From Gammaproteobacteria bacterium (GTDB lineage Bacteria; Pseudomonadota; Gammaproteobacteria; UBA7966), in NCBI GenBank assembly GCA_003485715.1, contig DNIF01000201.1:1-6519 (forward strand): a DNA stretch of 6,519 nt, given 5' to 3'. The notes beneath the pieces were generated by a model that was not told where the DNA came from, did no database searches, and was given only the letters and a program-made list of their open reading frames with translations. The translations under genes were made by a program, and so were the position numbers. Positions 1 through 4,459 of this stretch are shown in pieces. Every line of letters begins with the position of its first letter. Within the stretch, counting starts at the first letter, position 1.

Positions 1-2052
1 GACCGTGATGGCGCAGTCCGCCACCGGCAATTGCCAGGGACCGACCATCTGGTCGCGCACGGTCTGACCCCCAACCGAGCGATCGCCGATGGTGACGAGG
101 AAGGACTTGTCGGCCACGGTGGGGTGTTCGAGCACCGACAGCCAGGCGTTTTCGAGTTCGTGCGGGACCGAGCCCATGGCGGTGGTCGCAGGCATATGGC
201 GCCTGACGGTGCGCTCTTCGCGCGGACTGCCGCCGAGCAGCACGTCGAGGGGCAGGTCCACCGGTGGCGTGCTCGCCCCCGTCAGGTTGAGACGCAACTG
301 CCGGTCGGCCGTCAATTCGCCCACGTCGGCGAAGGGGCAGCGCTCGCGTGTGCACAGTGCGGCGAAGCGCGGCAGATCGGCCGCGGCGATGGCCAGCACG
401 TAACGTTCCTGCGCCTCGTTGCACCAGAGCTCGAGCGGCGAGAGCGCTGCATCGGCACTGGGAACGGCAGCGAGATCGATGAGAGCCCCGTGCCCGCAGT
501 CGTGCGCGAGCTCAGGCAGGGCATTGGATAATCCGCCGGCACCGACATCGTGGATGCTCAGGATGGGATTGGCCTCGCCCAGTGCGATGCAGGCGTCGAT
601 GACTGATTGACAGCGGCGTTCGAGCTCGGCGTTGTCGCGTTGTACCGAGGCGAAGTCGAGGGCCTCGCTGCTCGTGCCGGAGTCCATCGAAGAGGCCGCG
701 CCGCCGCCGAGGCCGATGAGCATCGCCGGCCCGCCGAGCACGATGAGACGGCTGCCCGCTGGAGCGGCCAGCTTGTGCACATGCGCAGGACGGATGGTGC
801 CGAGCCCGCCGGCCAGCATCACCGGTTTGTGAAAGCCCCACCAGCGCGTGGTCGCCAGCCCCTCCGCAGAGGACATCCGCTCGGTGAAAGTGCGGAAGAA
901 ACCGAGCAGGGCCGGACGCCCGAACTCGTTGTTGTAGTTCGCTGCGCCGATGGGGCCGTCCAGCATGATCGACAGCGCGCTGGCGATGCGGCCCGGTCGC
1001 CCGGGAGATGTCTCCCAGGGTTGTTCGTGTCCCGGGATCTGGAGCTGGGAGGTGATGAAGCCGGTGAGACCTGCCTTGGGCCGTGCACCTCGACCGGTCG
1101 CCCCCTCATCGCGGATCTCACCGCCTGCGCCGGTGGCAGCACCCGGATAGGGGCTGATGGCCGTGGGATGGTTGTGGGTCTCGACCTTCGCCACGAGATG
1201 CTGGGCCTCGGTGACGGCGTGATAGCGGCCATCGGCCGGATCGGCGAGCCAGCGTGGCGCGACATGGCCCGTGCTCACGGCGGCGTTGTCGCGGTAGGCG
1301 ACGAGCACGCGGTTCGGATGCGCCGCGTGGGTGGTGCGGATCATGCCGAAGAGGCTCGCGGGTGACGGCTCGCCGTCCACTGTCCAGGCGGCGTTGAAGG
1401 TCTTGTGGCGGCAGTGCTCGGAGTTCGCCTGCGCGAACATCATCAACTCGACATCGGTGGGATCGCGAGCGAGTTCGGCATAGGCGGCAGCGAGATAATC
1501 CAGCTCGCGCGCGGACAGGCCGAGTCCGAGCTGGCGTGAGGCGGCGGCGAGGGCGGCCACCGCATCGTCACCGAGCGCGATGTGGCCCAGCGCACGTGGT
1601 GCCAGTGGCGCGAGGGCGGCGATGGCTGCGTCGATGCTCGGGTAGCGCGCCTCGGTCATGCGATCGGCGAGCAGTTGAGCGAGCACCGCATCGTCGAACA
1701 GCGCCTCGTCGAGATCGCTCCAGCACAGAAAGCGCTCGATGCGTTGCACCTCTGCAAACCCGCAGCGCACGAGGATGTCCAGGGCCTTGCTGGCCCATGG
1801 GCTGATGGTGCCGGCGCGTGGCCCGACGAGGCAGGTGCTGCCGGGCAAGTCAGCGATCGGGGTCGGATCGCAGGCGAGCAACTCGCTCAATCTGGCGTGC
1901 GTCGCTGCGTCCGGGGCTGTGGCGAAAGCGAGCAGGTAGCCGGCGCGCACTGCGGGCAATGGGCGGGCGCGTTCGCCGATGCGCCGCAGGACCTGCAGGC
2001 TGCGGGCGTCGCGATGGGGATCCCGGGCGACGAGGAATCGATGGACGGTCAT
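1..2052 (-). CDS. purL: Phosphoribosylformylglycinamidine synthase (FGAM synthetase), N-terminal 684 residues, 3' end off the window
   Basis: PurL catalyses the fourth step of de novo purine synthesis in the cytoplasm: FGAR, glutamine and ATP give FGAM. I read the frame codon by codon from 2052 to 1 and found no stop or frameshift. It begins MTVHRFLVAR. Family signatures are VGPRAGTISPWASKALDIL in the N-terminal PurS-like domain, ANSEHCRHKTFNA (about residues 209-221), KVETHNHPTAISP (289-301, holding the conserved active-site His), GGEIRDEGATGRGA, GLGGGAASSM (447-456, nucleotide-binding loop) and IHDVGAGGLSNA (500-511). It runs out at VGPWQLPVADCAITV, about halfway through the roughly 1,290-residue single-chain enzyme of beta- and gammaproteobacteria. 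The second synthetase half and the C-terminal glutaminase domain are therefore outside the window. The ATG at 2052 is the furthest upstream start possible, because an in-frame TGA lies three codons before it. No good Shine-Dalgarno sequence precedes it. Identification is firm. Confidence 0.97.
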   Translation of the reverse strand, partial: MTVHRFLVARDPHRDARSLQVLRRIGERARPLPAVRAGYLLAFATAPDAATHARLSELLACDPTPIADLPGSTCLVGPRAGTISPWASKALDILVRCGFAEVQRIERFLCWSDLDEALFDDAVLAQLLADRMTEARYPSIDAAIAALAPLAPRALGHIALGDDAVAALAAASRQLGLGLSARELDYLAAAYAELARDPTDVELMMFAQANSEHCRHKTFNAAWTVDGEPSPASLFGMIRTTHAAHPNRVLVAYRDNAAVSTGHVAPRWLADPADGRYHAVTEAQHLVAKVETHNHPTAISPYPGAATGAGGEIRDEGATGRGARPKAGLTGFITSQLQIPGHEQPWETSPGRPGRIASALSIMLDGPIGAANYNNEFGRPALLGFFRTFTERMSSAEGLATTRWWGFHKPVMLAGGLGTIRPAHVHKLAAPAGSRLIVLGGPAMLIGLGGGAASSMDSGTSSEALDFASVQRDNAELERRCQSVIDACIALGEANPILSIHDVGAGGLSNALPELAHDCGHGALIDLAAVPSADAALSPLELWCNEAQERYVLAIAAADLPRFAALCTRERCPFADVGELTADRQLRLNLTGASTPPVDLPLDVLLGGSPREERTVRRHMPATTAMGSVPHELENAWLSVLEHPTVADKSFLVTIGDRSVGGQTVRDQMVGPWQLPVADCAITV

Positions 2053-2178
2053 ACGGGCTCAGGCAGGCAGTGAACGGGGTGGGCCGCCACTGGTGAGGCG
2101 GGGCAGGGCGCCGGGCTCCGCGGGCGGGGCAGCAGCATAGCAGGCCCGATGGGATGGGCTGCCGAGGATGGCAGCACC
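2053..2178. other. Intergenic gap between the secretin-like gene and purL
   Basis: These 126 bases are the only sizeable non-coding stretch on the purL side. Read on the minus strand they hold a CTGCCCCGCC direct repeat (plus-strand copies GGCGGGGCAG at 2097-2106 and 2123-2132) and a CTGCCTGC run just before the purL start. A TATGCT (2139-2134) could be a -10 element, but I see no matching -35. No terminator-like hairpin with a T-tract is visible, so read-through from the upstream pair into purL is plausible. Whether purL has its own promoter here cannot be settled by eye. Confidence 0.5.
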
Positions 2179-3075
2179 TCAGGGCAGCAGGTCTACCCGC
2201 ATCTGCAGGGTGGTCTCGGCGGCGGTGAGGCCGCGGGTGCCGAAGACCCGCGCCGTCTGATTGTTGCGCCGTTCGTCGATTCGGGTACCGGTGACGTCGA
2301 ACCAGGCACCGAGCGGACCGCTGAGGGTGGTCGTCACGGCGTTGCCGGTCACACCCGCGCCGCCCGGCAGCAATGCCTCGCGGCTGGCGGCGAGTTCCAC
2401 GATGACCCCCCCGTTGCCGGTCACGCGGGCCAGTACCCAGGTTTCGCGACCGGCCTCGATGGTCTGTATGCCCCCGGGTGCCGCGATCAGGCCGCCGGGC
2501 ACCGGCACGAGGGCGAGCAGTGGCACGGCGAGTGCGGTACCGCTCGCGATCCGGGCCGGTGCGCCCTCCAGCACCTGCACGCGCTCGCTGCCGCCGGCAT
2601 CGCGCAGTTGCCGTGTGCCGATGATGTCCACCGTCCCCTCGGCGCGCACACCGCCGACCGGATCGATGCCGACGTCTGCGCGCCCCATGCGCCCGGAGGC
2701 CTCGCGTGCGGCGAGTGCGGCATCGCGTACCTGGACGATGAGGCGGCGGGGCGGACGATCGAGCGTATCGAGCAGGCGGCGTACCTCGGTGACGGTCGCG
2801 GCGTCGCCGCGCACGAAGAGATGTCCGCCGCTGCCAGAGAGAACGGCACCGGCAGGGATCAGCGGCTGCAGGAGTGGCAGCAGCCGCTCGGCGGTCTCTG
2901 CGCGCAACTCGATGACCTCGAGCCGCGCCTCGGCTTCAGCATGGGCGGGGCCGGCCAGGACCAGTGCCGCCAGCGCGAGCAGCCGCCGCAGAAGTCCGCG
3001 GGGAGATCGCGGGACGGGCCTGGCGAGGAGGCCGATGATGACGGCGTGGGCGGTGGTGTTGGTCATGGATTTCAT
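2179..3075 (-). CDS. Exported short secretin-like protein (secretin N-terminal/NolW-type domain)
   Basis: A 298-residue protein of unknown precise role, predicted to act in the periplasm or at the outer membrane. Residues 1-46 look like a signal peptide with an unusually long n-region: arginines at about 19-31, hydrophobic core LLALAALVLAG and a likely cut after AHA46. Residues 52-118 fit the secretin N1/NolW fold (LEVIELRAETAERLLPLLQPL, then GGHLFVRGDAATVTEVRRLLDTLDRPPRRLIVQV). After a Gly-rich linker, residues 166-296 are beta-rich and echo the secretin homology region (VQVLEGAPARIASGTALAVPL; then GRETWVLARVTGNGGVIVEL). Real secretins of type II, III and pilus systems are roughly 400-750 residues, so this one lacks most N-domains and perhaps a full barrel. 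The start ATG overlaps the stop of the upstream gene as ATGA, which supports this start through translational coupling; Met4 is an alternative. The secretin relation is judged from sequence pattern alone, and pore formation is not shown. Confidence 0.72.
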   Translation of the reverse strand: MKSMTNTTAHAVIIGLLARPVPRSPRGLLRRLLALAALVLAGPAHAEAEARLEVIELRAETAERLLPLLQPLIPAGAVLSGSGGHLFVRGDAATVTEVRRLLDTLDRPPRRLIVQVRDAALAAREASGRMGRADVGIDPVGGVRAEGTVDIIGTRQLRDAGGSERVQVLEGAPARIASGTALAVPLLALVPVPGGLIAAPGGIQTIEAGRETWVLARVTGNGGVIVELAASREALLPGGAGVTGNAVTTTLSGPLGAWFDVTGTRIDERRNNQTARVFGTRGLTAAETTLQMRVDLLP

Positions 3076-3569
3076 AGCGACAAACGGCGGAATTCCAGCA
3101 GTGGTTCGGCGCGTTGCCAGAGTTCTTCGAAGCGCAGACGCAACGCGCGTGCGCTGCCGGCATCACTGCCGGTGACACTGCCTTCGTGGCGATCGGCCCG
3201 CGGCTGCCGCAGCCAGCCGGTCTCGTCCACCAGCAGCATGGCCTCGCTGAAACTGCGGTCCTCCTCCGCCGGCCGGCGCACCTCGAAGAAGCTGCTGAGG
3301 CGGAAGGCGAGGTCGAGCAGGCGGTGCCCGCGCTTCTCCAGTCCCTCGGGCTGCAACACGAGCAGGCGGATGCGCGCGCGCCGTTCCCGCACCGCGAGGG
3401 AGCGCAGGGATTCGACCACGTCGTCGCGGTCGTAGAGCAGGGGGTCCAGCCAGGCGGCGGCGATCTCGACCCGCCGCCGTGCCAAGGGCAGGAGTTCGAG
3501 CACGCGCGCGAGGCATTCCTGACGGCTGGCAAGCCGCGGGCCGGATATGGGTGTTGCGCTATCGGTCAT
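3072..3569 (-). CDS. DUF7931-like protein of unknown function
   Basis: A 165-residue protein starting MTDSATPISG, with no signal peptide or membrane segment, so probably cytoplasmic. The pattern resembles the C-terminal DUF7931 region that in pseudomonads and relatives is often fused to a GNAT acetyltransferase. It has a helix of the type SRQECLARVLELLPLARRRV (15-34), a strand followed by LDP (35-43), a central RIRLLVLQPEGLEKRGHRLLDLAFRLSSFFEVR block (67-98), a FSEAMLLVDETGWLRQ strand pair and a C-terminal RFEELWQRAEPLL helix (146-158). The fold recalls phospholipase D-like domains, but no HxK catalytic motif is present, so I do not infer an enzyme. The ATG at 3569 is preferred over an in-frame GTG at 3602, which would add eleven residues before the conserved part; neither has a strong ribosome site. 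Its stop overlaps the start of the secretin-like gene. Family assignment is from memory of the pattern. Confidence 0.68.
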   Translation of the reverse strand: MTDSATPISGPRLASRQECLARVLELLPLARRRVEIAAAWLDPLLYDRDDVVESLRSLAVRERRARIRLLVLQPEGLEKRGHRLLDLAFRLSSFFEVRRPAEEDRSFSEAMLLVDETGWLRQPRADRHEGSVTGSDAGSARALRLRFEELWQRAEPLLEFRRLSL

Positions 3570-3623
3570 GAGGCTATTCCCGCAAGCAGGTTCGCGTCGC
3601 ACATCAGGTGCGCCCGAGCGACG

Positions 3624-3652
3624 GCTTTGACGGCACCTTCAGCCACTGTCAA
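3624..3652 (-). promoter_or_regulatory. Possible promoter for the DUF7931/secretin-like pair
   Basis: On the minus strand a perfect TTGACA -35 hexamer lies at 3652-3647. At 17-base spacing the -10 position is CAAAGC, a poor match, so this would be at best an activated or weak sigma-70 promoter. It lies about 55 bases before the ATG at 3569. The TTGAC and a downstream GTCAA also form a spaced inverted repeat (3652-3648 and 3631-3627), which could instead be a protein-binding site. Confidence 0.25.
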
Positions 3653-3658
3653 GTCTTC

Positions 3659-3687
3659 TTGCATAGGTCGGGAATATTTCCTAGTAT
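3659..3687 (+). promoter_or_regulatory. Likely sigma-70 promoter of the PepSY gene
   Basis: TTGCAT (3659-3664) and TAGTAT (3682-3687) are separated by exactly 17 bases, in a locally AT-rich patch of an otherwise GC-rich region. The -10 matches four of six consensus bases and the -35 three of six. The predicted transcript start near 3694 would leave a leader of about 97 bases before the ATG at 3791. Confidence 0.5.
3671..3681. promoter_or_regulatory. Short inverted repeat in the promoter spacer (possible operator)
   Basis: GGAA-TAT-TTCC is a perfect 4-base inverted repeat lying wholly inside the spacer of the predicted promoter at 3659-3687. A regulator bound there would block or remodel the promoter. 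The arms are short, so chance is a fair alternative. Confidence 0.25.
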
Positions 3688-3692
3688 TCGCC

Positions 3693-3709
3693 GGGAGGAA
3701 ATCCGGATG
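3693..3709 (+). promoter_or_regulatory. Alternative upstream ribosome site and in-frame ATG for the PepSY gene
   Basis: GGGAGGA (3693-3699) precedes an ATG at 3707 that is in frame with the ATG at 3791, 28 codons earlier. Using it would place 28 polar residues (MRCVTLAAHTRSSDRPERK and so on) before the signal peptide, which is unfavourable for export. The predicted transcript start near 3694 would also cut into this site. I therefore treat it as a decoy or minor start, not as the gene start. Confidence 0.3.
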
Positions 3710-3736
3710 CGTTGCGTCACACTTGCGGCGCATACA

Positions 3737-3750
3737 CGGTCGAGCGACCG
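3737..3750 (+). repeat. Small hairpin in the leader of the PepSY gene
   Basis: CGGTCG (3737-3742) and CGACCG (3745-3750) are exact reverse complements around AG; in RNA this would be a five-pair stem with a four-base GAGC loop. It sits in the predicted leader, 28 bases before the ribosome site. It may affect stability or translation of the message, or be chance. Confidence 0.3.
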
Positions 3751-3778
3751 TCCGGAGCGCAAGCTGTTCAATCACGAC

Positions 3779-3785
3779 AAGGAGG
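3779..3785 (+). promoter_or_regulatory. Strong ribosome binding site deciding the PepSY gene start
   Basis: AAGGAGG ends five bases before the ATG at 3791, a near-perfect Shine-Dalgarno match. The codons that follow immediately form a signal peptide, so this site fixes the start over the in-frame ATG at 3707. Confidence 0.85.
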
Positions 3786-3790
3786 AAACC

Positions 3791-4315
3791 ATGCGTCATC
3801 TCATCATCGCCCTGCCCATCATCATTGCCGGCACACCTGTCATGGCTCGGGACACCCTGGATATCGACGACGTCAAGGACTGGGAGCTGCCCCGCGTAGA
3901 AGTCTGTCTCGATGCCGCGCTCGATCTGATTCCGGGCCATCCCCGCAAGCTCGAGCTCAAGGTCGAGGGCGATGACCCGACCTACGAATTCGACATCGAG
4001 CACAATGGCACGGTCTATAACGTCGAATGCGAAGAAGGAATGATCGCCGAGATCGAGCGTGAGGTTGCTGCCGACGATGCCACCTTCAAGGAACTCGCCA
4101 AGGTCAGCGAGGCCGATGCGCGCAAGTTGGCCCTGGCCGTGCACCCGGGCAAGATCGTCTCGGTGGAGTACGAGATCGGCAGCGAAGGCGCCACCTACGA
4201 GTACGACATCCAGACCACCGTCGGCTACGAGGTGAAGGTGGATGTGTCTGCCGCTTCCGGCGAGATCGAGGAGGCCAACATCGAGGTCTACGAGATCGGC
4301 GCCGAGGCGGAGTAA
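3791..4315 (+). CDS. Exported acidic protein with two PepSY-like repeats
   Basis: A 174-residue protein with a signal peptide (MRHLIIALPIIIAGTPVMA, likely cut after A19), so periplasmic or secreted. The mature part holds two tandem PepSY-like units. Unit one (about 34-90) has the helix EVCLDAALDLIPG, strand KLELKVEG, then DPTYEFDIEHNGTVYNVECE. Unit two (about 103-163) has EADARKLALAVHPG, KIVSVEYEIG, then GATYEYDIQTTVGYEVKVDV. The matching TYEFDI/TYEYDI strands and helix-strand order show an internal duplication. PepSY domains are found as propeptide inhibitors of M4 peptidases and as free exported proteins of mostly unknown role; no peptidase gene is beside it here. Two cysteines, 39 and 80, both in unit one, could form a disulfide. 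The protein is very rich in Glu and Asp. It stands alone, divergent from the DUF7931 gene, with its own promoter and terminator. Export and the repeats are clear; function is not. Confidence 0.82.
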   Translation: MRHLIIALPIIIAGTPVMARDTLDIDDVKDWELPRVEVCLDAALDLIPGHPRKLELKVEGDDPTYEFDIEHNGTVYNVECEEGMIAEIEREVAADDATFKELAKVSEADARKLALAVHPGKIVSVEYEIGSEGATYEYDIQTTVGYEVKVDVSAASGEIEEANIEVYEIGAEAE

Positions 4316-4340
4316 GCGTCGCTTTCGACCCCTGAGGCAG

Positions 4341-4377
4341 ATCACCCCCGCGCGTCATGGCGCGGGGGTGATTTTTT
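4341..4377 (+). terminator. Rho-independent terminator of the PepSY gene
   Basis: A 13-base perfect stem (ATCACCCCCGCGC at 4341-4353 pairing with 4360-4372) closes a GTCATG loop and runs directly into six Ts (4372-4377). It begins 25 bases after the TAA at 4313-4315. The T-tract is on one side only, so it is oriented for the plus strand. Confidence 0.94.
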
Positions 4378-4427
4378 CTCCAATGTGTCAGACCGCCGCG
4401 AAAATTTCGGCAGCGACGTCCAAACTC

Positions 4428-4448
4428 GTCACCTGCCTGTTAGGTGAC
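4428..4448 (-). repeat. Hairpin just after the decarboxylase stop, possible weak terminator or mRNA 3' end structure
   Basis: GTCACCT (4428-4434) and AGGTGAC (4442-4448) are perfect 7-base complements around a 7-base loop. The hairpin lies 11 bases beyond the TGA (4462-4460) of the minus-strand decarboxylase. Only a TTT follows in that direction, so it is not a canonical intrinsic terminator. It may protect the 3' end or mark rho-dependent termination. Confidence 0.4.
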
Positions 4449-4459
4449 ACGCTGAAACT

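Noticed and set aside
607..1365. A 252-codon plus-strand frame inside purL
   Set aside because: It is antisense to an unbroken, highly conserved purL and has no recognisable domain.
2134..2139. TATGCT on the minus strand as a purL promoter -10
   Set aside because: No acceptable -35 hexamer lies at 16-18 bases upstream, so it is mentioned only in the gap entry.
2149..3435. A 428-codon open frame on the plus strand opposite the secretin-like and DUF7931-like genes
   Set aside because: The translation is low-complexity, rich in Gly, Arg, Ala and Ser, with no recognisable domain, and spans two well-supported minus-strand genes. It is the expected shadow of GC-rich coding DNA.
3566..4345. A 259-codon minus-strand frame antisense to the PepSY gene
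   Set aside because: The PepSY gene has a strong ribosome site, signal peptide, repeats and terminator. The antisense frame mirrors its codons, and its repeated DLDV/LDLE stretches are a reverse reading of the acidic codons. Its end also overlaps the control region.
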